From Acetobacteraceae bacterium (GTDB taxonomy: Bacteria; Pseudomonadota; Alphaproteobacteria; Acetobacterales; Acetobacteraceae), in contig JAMXLO010000125.1 of NCBI GenBank assembly GCA_024280945.1, positions 1 through 56,755 on the forward strand: a stretch of DNA of 56,755 bases, read 5' to 3'. The notes below the pieces were generated by a model. That model did not search any database and was not told the origin of the DNA. It worked only from the letters and a program-made list of their open reading frames with translations. The position numbers and the translations under genes are program-made. This document shows positions 34,976 to 43,084 of this stretch, piece by piece (positions within the stretch are counted from its first letter, which is position 1; every line of letters starts with the position of its first letter).

Positions 34976-35321
34976 GTGCCGTTACCAAGCCACGTCTATG
35001 ACTTGTTCAGTCAGGCGATGCTCATCCGGAAGCAGGTCCTGTGCCTGTACGATGGATATGCCCGCGAGCTTTGCCCGATCATCCTGGGCCACTCCACGGG
35101 CAGGAGAAAGCACTCACCTATCAGTCCGGCGGTCAAAGCCGCTCCGGTCTTCCCCGTGCAGGCAGTGGCGCTGCCCGTGGCTCGACAAGGTCAGCAACGT
35201 TCGCCTCCGGGATGGGCCCTGGCGTGCCGGCGACGCCCACACCCAGCCACAAGGCTGCGTTCAAATCGTCGATCTCGATGTAAACCCAGATAGCCCGTAC
35301 AAGCCCGCACGGCGCATCTGA
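34976..35321 (+). pseudogene. Conserved small hypothetical gene broken by two one-base deletions
   Basis: Three consecutive frames give the parts of one protein. 34976 onward reads PSHVYDLFSQAMLIRKQVLC and YDGYARELCPIILGHSTGR. From about 35104 a shifted frame reads EKALTYQSGGQSRSGLP. From about 35164 a third reads QWRCPWLDKVSNVRLRDGPW, then THPQ-like AHTQPQGCVQIVDLDVNPDS. This order matches a known alphaproteobacterial small protein pattern (Y-x-x-R-E-L-C-P-x-x-L-G-H, F-Q-F-G-G, W-R-C, Q-x-C-V). Each step equals loss of one base. The gene therefore looks inactivated unless the bases were lost in sequencing. Function of the family is unknown. Confidence 0.65.
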
Positions 35322-35655
35322 TCCAAGTGCCTTGCTCTTCGCCGGACGGATACAGCGCACCGCCAGCCATCGTCTTTGCTAAGGACGGATATGCGAGAAC
35401 CGCAACCACAACGCGCTCGCCTCCTCCACTATCCGCCCGGCACTCAGTAAACCCCATGATTCTCTCATCGATGCCGCCTGAGCACCAAGCCGCGCCGCAA
35501 GACGGGAATCCGCACGGGAACCGCACGTCCTCGATCAGCGGACCTTGACTTAATCGCAACGCTTCTGCGGTCTGTGTCGGGCAGTCACGACCGCCGCCAG
35601 ACGCCGGCAATCAAGGGGTTCAATTGCCCAGATTTCAGCCAACGAGAACCAAGTG
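35322..35655 (-). other. Gap between the broken small gene and the SAF-domain gene
   Basis: 334 bases. A minus-strand open frame (35191-35610) has protein-like stretches such as ERVVVAVLAYPSLAKTMAGG but no recognised family, and it overlaps the broken gene. I do not call it a gene. Confidence 0.4.
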
Positions 35656-37014
35656 TCAATAATGGAATTCCGGCGCAACACGCGTCGTGAGCCGCGAGGC
35701 GGTGAGCCGATCGCTGAGCCAGGTTTCACCGCGAAACTTGCAGTACTGCTCAGCACGCAAGCGGTCCGCCAGGCGCCCCGTCGGCAGAACAACATCGTCA
35801 TAGGTGATGACCGAGTCGCGGCTGATGTCATTCAACAACCGGCAGCCCTCTACCAGACCTTCAGGTAGGTAACGGCCGACGCTCATCTCGTCCGCGTTCA
35901 CGGCCTCGCCGTAGGTCATGTACATACCGTAATCATCGAGCACTTCGCCGGCTTTTAGGTCTCTTTTAGCCACCGCGCAAACCTCTACGACCGGACCACC
36001 AAGCGGCTTGACAACAGGGTCGCGGAACAAAGCAGCGCGCGCTATCGCATTCGGCACTTCGAAATGAACAAGATGGTAAGGAAGGAAAAACGAGTAGAGC
36101 GGACCTGCGCCCATCTTGTACAGATTAAGATAGTGCTGCTGCTTGGGATCCGCGTGCTCCGCGAGGCAGTAGACCTTGCTCAGCGGCGTTCCGACCACGT
36201 AATCGACGGCGCCACCGAACCGTCGCAACTCCTCGACGTCATAAAGCTCGCCGATTTTCAAAATATCTCCCGTATAAAAGGCGCCCCGTGACATGCCTCT
36301 TGAAAAGACCTTGAACCCCGTCGCGTTCGCCACCACAGACTGCTCAAAGCTAATCTTGGAGCCATCAGCAAAACTCGTCACCATCGCCACATTCTGTCCC
36401 CACCGCTGGGCGAAATCCTTTTGCGTCGTCGGATTGCGATACCGGTCCTGAAGGCCCTTCACGTTGCCCATAAGGCGCGGGGTTAGACCGAGCCCTTTGA
36501 CCCACCGGTAAAGGTTCATCTGCAGACCGGGCTCGTCTCCTTCGCACCCCGTCAGAATGACGCCATGTTGGCTGGCATATACCTGGAGAATGGGACCGAT
36601 TGTCGCATCCAGTTCCGCGTTCATTAATACGACATCCTTGCCGTGCTTAAAAGCCTCCAGCACAACACGGGCACCGAATTCGACCGATCCGGTGACATCG
36701 ACGAGTACATCAATATGAGGCGAAGCAGCGAGTAGCATCGCGTCCCCTGTCGCGACCGGCCGCTGGTCGCTGACAGCTGCGTCGAACCTGTGCTGCGTTT
36801 CCGCGACAGCTACATCCACCACTCCCGCGTACTCTAAAGCGTCGACCGCCCGCTCGATTCGCCGGTTGGATATCGCGCTGACACACATACCCGGTGTGCT
36901 ATGAATGATCTGATTTGCAAGACCTTGGCCCATGAACCCGGCGCCCACGATGCCAACACGGATAGGCTGACCGCTTTCCTCGCGCGCCTTCAGCGCGGCA
37001 TCAAGAATCCACAT
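35656..37014 (-). CDS. NAD(P)-dependent oxidoreductase with C-terminal SAF domain
   Basis: 452 aa from the ATG at 37014, with GAGGAG upstream; longer readings to 37101 look non-coding. The N-terminal Rossmann fold starts IRVGIVGAGFMGQGLANQI. The middle resembles homoserine dehydrogenase / MocA-type enzymes (DVLVDVTGSVEFGARVVLEA, VVLMNAELDATIGPIL, GCEGDEPG). The C-terminus is a SAF domain (VAKRDLKAGEVLDDYGMY), as in sialic-acid synthase and antifreeze proteins. Such fusions occur in surface-sugar clusters and probably act in making an unusual (branched or non-sugar) substituent. Last gene of the minus-strand sugar operon, 25 bases after the epimerase. Confidence 0.85.
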   Translation of the reverse strand: MWILDAALKAREESGQPIRVGIVGAGFMGQGLANQIIHSTPGMCVSAISNRRIERAVDALEYAGVVDVAVAETQHRFDAAVSDQRPVATGDAMLLAASPHIDVLVDVTGSVEFGARVVLEAFKHGKDVVLMNAELDATIGPILQVYASQHGVILTGCEGDEPGLQMNLYRWVKGLGLTPRLMGNVKGLQDRYRNPTTQKDFAQRWGQNVAMVTSFADGSKISFEQSVVANATGFKVFSRGMSRGAFYTGDILKIGELYDVEELRRFGGAVDYVVGTPLSKVYCLAEHADPKQQHYLNLYKMGAGPLYSFFLPYHLVHFEVPNAIARAALFRDPVVKPLGGPVVEVCAVAKRDLKAGEVLDDYGMYMTYGEAVNADEMSVGRYLPEGLVEGCRLLNDISRDSVITYDDVVLPTGRLADRLRAEQYCKFRGETWLSDRLTASRLTTRVAPEFHY

Positions 37015-37039
37015 CGCGGATCTCCTCGTTCTGGAGCTC

Positions 37040-37660
37040 TTAGCTTGCCAATGAGGCACCTTCCGGCAGCGCCACATTCCGTCGCACTGCCACGGACGCA
37101 ACAGACATCCGGCGTTTCAGTTCCTCCTCGATGTCGTCGAGTGTGCAGAGAGCCCTGTCTTTTGCGGAGATCACCGAGGTAGGCAACGGCCATTGCAAGC
37201 CAAGTCGGGGATCGTCGAACTTCAACCCTCCCTCGGCAGTCGGCGTGTAGAACTCGCCCACCTGGTAACTGGTATCAGTGCCGTCTCGGAGTGCCTGGTA
37301 GCCGTGCGCGAAGCGCTCCGGCACGTAAAGAGCTGTCATGTTCGCTTCATCGAGCTCGACGGCGACGTGCTCCAGGTAGGTTGGGCTTTCCGGCCGAAGA
37401 TCGACAATGATGTCAAGGATCGCTCCCCGCGTGCACCGCACCAGCTTAGTTTCCGCCGCGGGTGGATACTGAAAGTGCATGCCCCGAAGTGTGCCCTTCT
37501 TTAGGTTCGAAGCGATATTTGCCTGCGCAATAACAGCGTTCAACCCGCGCGCCAGGAATTCGTGCTGGCAGAACGCGCGAGCGAAGAAACCTCGTTCGTC
37601 CGTCCTGCGTTCAAGCTCGATGATGAATGCACCACGAAGCTTTGTCTCAGTGAAGATCAC
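37040..37660 (-). CDS. dTDP-4-dehydrorhamnose 3,5-epimerase family protein (RmlC-like cupin)
   Basis: 206 aa from a GTG at 37660, giving the family's usual start (VIFTETKLRGAFIIEL). An ATG at 37702 would overlap the upstream gene. Cupin landmarks: DERGFFARAFC, ASNLKKGTLRGMHFQYPP with the catalytic His, KLVRCTRGAILDIIVDLR and YVPERFAHGYQAL. Epimerises carbon 3 and/or 5 of a nucleotide-4-keto-sugar. With a cytidylyltransferase at the head of the operon the donor is probably a CDP-sugar rather than dTDP-rhamnose; no rmlABD set is present. Confidence 0.88.
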   Translation of the reverse strand: MIFTETKLRGAFIIELERRTDERGFFARAFCQHEFLARGLNAVIAQANIASNLKKGTLRGMHFQYPPAAETKLVRCTRGAILDIIVDLRPESPTYLEHVAVELDEANMTALYVPERFAHGYQALRDGTDTSYQVGEFYTPTAEGGLKFDDPRLGLQWPLPTSVISAKDRALCTLDDIEEELKRRMSVASVAVRRNVALPEGASLAS

Positions 37661-37680
37661 GTCCGGGGTCCCCCGCGCTA

Positions 37681-38751
37681 TTAGACAGTCGCAACATGGC
37701 ACCTAGGCCGCGCTTCACTGCTCTGGTAGGATCTGAGGTCCTCTCCGAGGACCCGATCGGCGATCAGCTTTTGAATGTGACTGATTCGCTGATATCGCGG
37801 CCCTTCGAATTCACTTAGCGTGAGATCGGACTTCCGATAGGCGGCATAGAGCTGCTCGGCGCCACGCCGCGGATCCCACTGCGGCTGAAAGCCCGGCACT
37901 ACGCGGGCAATCTTGCCAAAATCGACCCTATAAGAACGGGTGTCTGGACCAGCATCGGCCGCAATCTCGAGACGGCAACCCGGCACCACCTCGGCCACCA
38001 TGCCGGCGATTTCCCGAATACGATAGTTGTGCTCGGTGAGCCCAACGTTGAACGCCTCATTGAACACCAGTTCTTCGGGGGCCTCGAGCATCGCGATGAA
38101 TGCGCGTGATATGTCCTCAATGTGAACGATCGGTCGCCACGGCGATCCATCAGATTTGAGGTAGATAACGTGGTTGGTCACCGCCCATGCAACGAGATTG
38201 TTGAGTACGATGTCGAACCGGATCCGCGGTGACACGCCATAGGCCGTCGCTGGGCGCAAGAATATCGGGCAGAAACCGTCACCGGCCAACGCGGAGATGT
38301 CGCGTTCGGAAAGGACCTTGGATTTCCCGTAAGCCGTGACCGGGTTCAGAGCACCGGTTTCGTCGAGCATCGCCTCGCCCGCCTGGCCGTAGTTGCTGCA
38401 CGAGGAGGCGAACAGGAAACGCCCCACCCCCGCTTGCTTGGCGAGAACGGCCAATCGCACGCTGGCACGGTGGTTGATTTCGAAGGTCAGCTCCGGTCGG
38501 AAATTCCCCAGAGGGTCGTTCGACAGGGCCGCCAGATGAATGATCGCGTCCAGTCCCTCAAGGTCCTCACCCTCGACATCGCGAACATCCTTGCGGATAT
38601 GCGGCACATCCACGATGCCGCCACCCGCGGCATATGTACAGCGCTCGTACAGGTTACTATCGAGACCGATAACCTCGTGACCGGCTTGAAGCAACATGGG
38701 AACCATTACGCTACCTATATAGCCTAAATGCCCTGTCAGCATCACACGCAT
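37681..38751 (-). CDS. NAD-dependent epimerase/dehydratase (extended SDR)
   Basis: 356 aa. The N-terminal motif is [16 protein letters not shown] (G-x-x-G-x-x-G), then [19 protein letters not shown] and the active-site Y-x-x-x-K in VTAYGKSKV, followed by [17 protein letters not shown]. The T-D/E motif of true 4,6-dehydratases is not seen, so it may be a 4-epimerase or 4-reductase. It works on a nucleotide sugar in the operon headed by the CDP-glucose-type cytidylyltransferase. A gap of 92 bases separates it from the PIG-L gene. Confidence 0.88.
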   Translation of the reverse strand: MRVMLTGHLGYIGSVMVPMLLQAGHEVIGLDSNLYERCTYAAGGGIVDVPHIRKDVRDVEGEDLEGLDAIIHLAALSNDPLGNFRPELTFEINHRASVRLAVLAKQAGVGRFLFASSCSNYGQAGEAMLDETGALNPVTAYGKSKVLSERDISALAGDGFCPIFLRPATAYGVSPRIRFDIVLNNLVAWAVTNHVIYLKSDGSPWRPIVHIEDISRAFIAMLEAPEELVFNEAFNVGLTEHNYRIREIAGMVAEVVPGCRLEIAADAGPDTRSYRVDFGKIARVVPGFQPQWDPRRGAEQLYAAYRKSDLTLSEFEGPRYQRISHIQKLIADRVLGEDLRSYQSSEARPRCHVATV

Positions 38752-38843
38752 CGCCGTGTCACTCCTCTAGTGCCTCTGCATGCTCTTATTTGCAGTCGCT
38801 GCTGCTGCGCGCTCGGCATCCATCAATCCGCTGCATAGATTGG

Positions 38844-39497
38844 TTATCCAATCATGAGTTTCCGTGCGTGGAAGGCCTCCGCGAAGCCGTCAGGCGCACG
38901 GCATTCGATACCACGCAAGCGCCCAAGGCCCATGAACGTCTCTCTATCGAACCAGTCTTTCGAGCGCTGCGACCCAAAGTATTCGTACAGAAGTTGTTCC
39001 TTACGTCGCATCAACGCCCTTGTGGCGGGAATGTACACGTTCGGACGGCCAAGATCGCCGTCCCATTTGGGAACTTCGTACTCAAGGATCGTGTGATCGC
39101 GGAAGGTGTTCCAGGCCAGGTGGGATACTTCGCGATGATCCTGGTGTGCATCTTCGCGCCAATGGCACAGTATCAGATCAGGCGATGTGCGTCCACGCAG
39201 CTCTTCAAACCAGATCTTGATATCGCACGCCTGATGGGGGAAAAAGCCGTCCCTGAATTCGGCCAGATCGACGACCGCTCTGGCCGCATTGGCGAGAAAC
39301 TCGTTGGCCGACGCGCGCGCCTCGGCCGCACGCCGACCGGCAGCACCGAGCACCGCCCAGTGCACATCCAGACGGATGCCCCGATCGATCCAACCCAGGA
39401 TTGTCGCACCGGCGCCGATCTCGATATCGTCGGAATGCGCGCCGATGCAAAGCACGGAAAGGCGCTCCCCGGGCCCTGCAATCCGAACGGGCTTCAT
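38844..39497 (-). CDS. PIG-L family deacetylase
   Basis: 217 aa. Zinc-binding motifs typical of the LmbE/PIG-L fold are present: CIGAHSDDIEIGAG (A-H-x-D-D) and EDAHQDHREVSHLA (H-x-D-H). The family removes N-acetyl groups from GlcNAc derivatives and related amino sugars. The ATG overlaps the stop of the cytidylyltransferase gene by four bases (ATGA at 39494-39497), showing tight coupling with nucleotide-sugar synthesis. Likely deacetylates an amino sugar intermediate of the polysaccharide. Confidence 0.88.
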   Translation of the reverse strand: MKPVRIAGPGERLSVLCIGAHSDDIEIGAGATILGWIDRGIRLDVHWAVLGAAGRRAAEARASANEFLANAARAVVDLAEFRDGFFPHQACDIKIWFEELRGRTSPDLILCHWREDAHQDHREVSHLAWNTFRDHTILEYEVPKWDGDLGRPNVYIPATRALMRRKEQLLYEYFGSQRSKDWFDRETFMGLGRLRGIECRAPDGFAEAFHARKLMIG

Positions 39498-40306
39498 GCG
39501 ATCCTTCTCGCTACACCTCCTGAACTCGAAGGATGCTCGTGCAGGCGCCAGGGCATCGTGCCTCTCTCAACGAGTTCCTCCAGAACCTGCTTGTCCTTCA
39601 AGGTGTCCATGGGTCGCCAGAAGCCTTCATGCTTGAATGCCATCAGCTGGTCGGCATCGATCAATCGCTGGAAAGGTGCCTCCACCAATTCATCGCCGTC
39701 ACGCATATAGTCGAATATTTCGTTCCTAAAGACGAAGAATCCGCCATTTATCCAGAGGTTAGCATCCTGGCTGGCACGAATACGCTCAACCTTTCCACTG
39801 AGCCCCATATCAACCAAGTGAAGGCTGAAGGAAGGCCGGACGGCAATGAAGCAGGCAGTCTTTCCGCTCTTCCGGAATGCGGTGATCATCTCCGGCAGAT
39901 TTACGTCGCAAAGACCGTCGCTGTAGTTGGCAAGGAACATCTCCTCGCCCGCGACGTGCTCGCGGACAGCCCAGAGTCGCTCGCCGACATTGCGCCAGAT
40001 ACCAGTATCGATCATAGTAATACGCCAATCGCGCTGCGGATCGCCGAGTATCTCGACCTCGTCGCCGAAACCGGAGACGACGCAGTCGGCGTAGATTTGC
40101 GGCCTATAGTTCAGGAAAAACTGCTTGACGACGTTTGCCTTGTAGCCCAGGCACAATACAAAATCGTTGTAGCCAAATTGGCTGTAATAATGCATCAGAT
40201 GCCAAAGGATCGGCTTGTCTCCGATCGGGACCATCGGTTTCGGCACACTGTCGGACACGTCCCGAATACGTGTTCCAAGACCCCCACAGAAGAGAACTGT
40301 TTTCAT
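39494..40306 (-). CDS. rfbF: Glucose-1-phosphate cytidylyltransferase
   Basis: 270 aa, normal length. Makes CDP-glucose from glucose 1-phosphate and CTP. Nucleotidyltransferase signature LFCGGLGTRIRDVSDSVPKP at the N-terminus, then KPILWHLMHYYSQFGYNDFV, YKANVVKQFF, ANYSDGLCDVNLPE and WINGGFFVFRNEIFDY, all as in RfbF. First gene of a five-gene minus-strand operon (rfbF, PIG-L, SDR, RmlC-like, SAF dehydrogenase). The usual partner RfbG (CDP-glucose 4,6-dehydratase) is not obvious. Confidence 0.92.
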   Translation of the reverse strand: MKTVLFCGGLGTRIRDVSDSVPKPMVPIGDKPILWHLMHYYSQFGYNDFVLCLGYKANVVKQFFLNYRPQIYADCVVSGFGDEVEILGDPQRDWRITMIDTGIWRNVGERLWAVREHVAGEEMFLANYSDGLCDVNLPEMITAFRKSGKTACFIAVRPSFSLHLVDMGLSGKVERIRASQDANLWINGGFFVFRNEIFDYMRDGDELVEAPFQRLIDADQLMAFKHEGFWRPMDTLKDKQVLEELVERGTMPWRLHEHPSSSGGVARRIA

Positions 40307-40740
40307 TTAGCAGCCTTTTGCTCTCGTATACGTCCTGGTATTTACTCGGGGGCGATCTGCCAACACGTCGTCGCCGGTCGTGCCTCCGCAGGAGGACCCT
40401 TGTCCGCAACATCGACGGTTTGGTCCGGGGTGACGAAGCCGATCCACCATTCTCAACCCCCGTTTGCGGCTCAACCATCGCCGTCGGCTCTTAATCCATT
40501 TGCTGCATTGCCGCCTCCGCCGCAAGCGTGCCGCTCGGCTAACCGCAGATGCCGCTGGGAACCTGTCTTTGGCGGCGCATGAAGTCAACGAATCGCCCGG
40601 AGTAACTCCCCAACGGACGGGGCCGGTTGCTTGGAGAAATGGAATGTTCAGCTCAAATATTCCGGGGTACTCATTTGGCCAGGCATTCTCTTCCAAAGAG
40701 CCGGTCGTTACTTCCTTCCATACGGTATGCTTGCCATATC
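40307..40740. other. Divergent intergenic region between rfbF and the Wzz-like gene
   Basis: 434 bases that should contain the promoters of both operons. The dispersed repeat at 40435-40458 lies in it. Open frames here lack family similarity, and no clear -35/-10 pair was assigned. Confidence 0.5.
40435..40458 (+). repeat. Dispersed repeat, copy 2
   Basis: GAAGCCGATCCACCATTCTC followed by AACC; near-identical to 29946-29971. Sits in the rfbF/Wzz-like intergenic region. Confidence 0.5.
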
Positions 40741-41688
40741 ATGAACACGCCATTTCAAATCTACCCTGACAAGAAACAGAGCTTTCAGGAGGAAGGCCTC
40801 GACTTTCGTGCACACTATGAGACGGTGGTCGCCGGCGCACTGCTGTCAATTAAGCGACATAGGCTGTTCATCGTTTCATTCGTAGCCCTCGTCATGGCGT
40901 CTGCGCTCATGATACTGCCGTTGCTCCCGCGCAAGTATTCAGCCGAGGTGCTGGTCTATCCAAACCTCTTTTCTACCGACGGAAATAAGTCTGTAGCCTT
41001 GGCGAGCGTCGACGCAGCGTCGATTGTTAGCAGCGAGGCTCGCCTCATTCGGTCTGACCCGATCTTGCGGGCTGTGGTAAAGCGGCTTGGGCTTGATCAG
41101 GTCACCGCTGAGTCGCGCTCGCCGACATCATCAGCGATGCATTGGCTTCGAGCTATGCTGTTACCCGAGACTCTTGAAAATTCGGCATTCGATCGGACTG
41201 TCGCCACGTTGCGCAGCCGCCTGGTAGTTATGAGTGATACGCGTTCGTACCTTATTTCGGTGTCCTACACCGCTCCTTCAGCGGTAGAAGCTGCACGTAT
41301 GGTCAACACTCTCGCGCAGGAATACGTCCGGGACAAGGCTCTCCAGCGCAACTCAAGTGCAGTCGTGGCTGCCGAGGAGGAACTGGGGCGCCAATTGGCG
41401 ATTTACGGTGAGAAACACCCGAAGGTCTTGCGGGCCATGGAAGGCTTGGAAGCCGCGAGAGCCGTCGTCAATGGCACGGTAAACGCCGAGAACCCCGGCT
41501 CTATTACAACCGGGGAGAGCGTCACGCTCGCGGTGCCCAATCATATTCCCACTAGCCCAAAGGGCGTCAAAATCCTAGGAGTATCGTTTGTACTGGCGTT
41601 ACCGACCGGTATTGTGTTGGCGGTCCGGTACGATCGCAGAGCCTCCAAACGCAAGCTCTCAGTCGACCAGCAGCAACAGGTGAGTTGA
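40741..41688 (+). CDS. Polysaccharide co-polymerase, Wzz/GumC-like
   Basis: 315 aa from the ATG at 40741. Two membrane helices frame a periplasmic domain: RLFIVSFVALVMASALMILP (about residues 40-60) and GVKILGVSFVLALPTGIVLA (near the C-terminus). The middle contains the Wzz pattern YSAEVLVYPN, SRLVVMSDTRSYLISVSYTA, AARMVNTLAQEYV and coiled-coil-forming VVAAEEELGRQLAIYGEKHPKV. There is no fused tyrosine kinase domain and none elsewhere in the window. It sets polymer length together with Wzy-like and Wza-like proteins. Confidence 0.85.
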   Translation: MNTPFQIYPDKKQSFQEEGLDFRAHYETVVAGALLSIKRHRLFIVSFVALVMASALMILPLLPRKYSAEVLVYPNLFSTDGNKSVALASVDAASIVSSEARLIRSDPILRAVVKRLGLDQVTAESRSPTSSAMHWLRAMLLPETLENSAFDRTVATLRSRLVVMSDTRSYLISVSYTAPSAVEAARMVNTLAQEYVRDKALQRNSSAVVAAEEELGRQLAIYGEKHPKVLRAMEGLEAARAVVNGTVNAENPGSITTGESVTLAVPNHIPTSPKGVKILGVSFVLALPTGIVLAVRYDRRASKRKLSVDQQQQVS

Positions 41689-41993
41689 CGCCAAAGTGGA
41701 TCCGATACCCTCACGCTTGCCCTCATCAGGGCCAAGCAGCGGGTTGATCGCGTCAGCGCGCGTGTGCCGGCGGGCTTCATGTGACCAGGCACAGGCTCGA
41801 TGACGCTGCGTCGGCGCAACTTCACGGCGGATCGTTGCCGCCGCGCTCCACCGCGCAAACCGGACGCGGCGCGGGGCCCGCGTTTGCTCGCACTGGCCGA
41901 CCCACCAGTCGCCTAACGACTGGCTCTGCAACGGCGCCTGAGGCGAGGGGCAACTTGCATGTGTCTCGTCAAGCCACGCTGAACAATCTTGCG
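41689..41993. other. Gap between the Wzz-like gene and IS3 orfA
   Basis: 305 bases in which an IS3 orfB would be expected on the minus strand after orfA. No D-D-E transposase similarity is seen in any frame, so orfB is lost. Confidence 0.5.
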
Positions 41994-42260
41994 TCACCAT
42001 TTTTGCGACATAATCTTCTTCAAGATGGCGTTGTCCAGCATTGCCTCGGCCAGCAGCCTTTTCAGCCGCACGTTCTCCTCCTCGACCCGCCTCAGCTGCC
42101 TGGCATGATTGTTAGTGGCGCCTCTGAACTTTGCCTTCCACGCATAGAAGGTCGGCTGCGATATGCCGTGCTGGCGACACACCTCCGCGACCTTCAGGCC
42201 CGCCTCCTGCTTGCGCAGAATTTCGATGATTTGCTCTTCGGTGAACCGGCTGCGCTTCAT
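41994..42260 (-). mobile_element. IS3-family transposase OrfA, orphan
   Basis: 88 aa: KRSRFTEEQIIEILRKQEAG, VAEVCRQHGISQPTFYAWKAKF and a leucine-zipper tail (LRRVEEENVRLKRLLAEAML). This is the HTH_Tnp_1 OrfA of IS3-type elements and its frame is intact. The programmed-frameshift partner OrfB is absent and no terminal inverted repeats were recognised, so the element is a remnant that cannot move by itself. It sits between the Wzz-like and Wza-like genes, next to another gene remnant. Confidence 0.88.
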
Positions 42261-42363
42261 CCGTTCGATTCCCGCCAGGACAGCGAGCCGCGTTCCTGGC
42301 CAAAGAAATCAACAAAGCCTGTGCCGGCGGATTGGAGAAAGGGGAGCCTTATCATTGCATCTG

Positions 42364-42765
42364 TCAACTTGCGGCAGCTACGCGCGTGACTTGCGTGATA
42401 GCCGGAGGTTCCCATCCGCCTAAGTCTCCCCTGTCCGTTCGTCCACAAGCGGTAAACCCGAGTGCCGACACGGAACACCCTGCGTAAATTGGCGCCAGCT
42501 TCGGATCGGGCCATGGCCGTCTGATCGAAAGCCCCACGTCAAACGCCGCGAAGAGGTCACGCCGGCGCGGGATCTGCCGAACTGGAATTTTTCCCTTCAG
42601 TCGTGGAGGCCGAGCGCCACCGATCGTGACCCAGAGCCCCTGCCCACAATCTTGAAGCATTTTCGGCGTAAACGGGAGATTGCCGAGGCGGCCATCTCTA
42701 TGGAGCATATTAAGAAGTGCCTCCTTGCTCAAAACATCCACGTAGCCCCCCGAACACACCTTCAT
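42364..42765 (-). pseudogene. Decayed second copy of the cysteine-rich two-repeat protein
   Basis: The N-terminal ~50 residues (YVDVLSKEALLNMLHRDGRL, GNLPFTPKMLQDCGQGLWVT) match repeat A of the protein encoded at 33741-34868 (WVEVRDKEEILSTLD ... GLPFMPSMFKYCGQRFRV). They are joined directly to LKGKIPVRQIPRRRDL, which matches that protein's linker LKGKIPIGQAAPRSDL. The segment between, with the Cys cluster HKTCDTV ... CQAGC, is missing, and the rest does not resemble repeat B. So it is an internally deleted, truncated paralogue. An IS3 orfA lies just downstream. Confidence 0.7.
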
Positions 42766-43084
42766 CTCTATGCCTCATCGGCTGAGCATACACGCCGATT
42801 CAAGTTATGGCGTCGAGAAAGCCAGCGCCGATCACTAGGCCTGAACGTGCCGTCCGCATTGAAAGGAATACTCTCACGGGAGCCATTCTAGATCGAGTCT
42901 TTGTAGAGCGAATATTCGAGGAGAGGGCGCTATCGGCGCGATTCAGGAGTAGCTCCTTGGAGCTGAGCTCATCCGAAAGACGCCAGGCGAGTGACTTGAC
43001 TATAAACTATACTCAGCCCCTTGTTGATCGGGTTGCCGAGTTGTTTGGGGTCTGTTTGACGCCCGCCTTGCAGGAGGCCGAAGC
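42766..43084 (+). other. Leader region of the Wza-like gene
   Basis: 319 bases. A plus-strand open frame at 42807-43106 (99 codons) overlaps the next gene, lacks a ribosome binding site and has no recognised family. AGGAGG at 43072-43077 is the strong ribosome binding site of the Wza-like gene. Confidence 0.5.

Noticed and set aside
35191-35610. 139-codon minus-strand open frame as a gene
   Set aside because: Overlaps the recognisable broken small gene on the other strand and has no identifiable family or ribosome binding site.
39533-40582. 349-codon open frame on the plus strand
   Set aside because: Opposite rfbF and extending into the intergenic region; rfbF is clearly coding on the minus strand.
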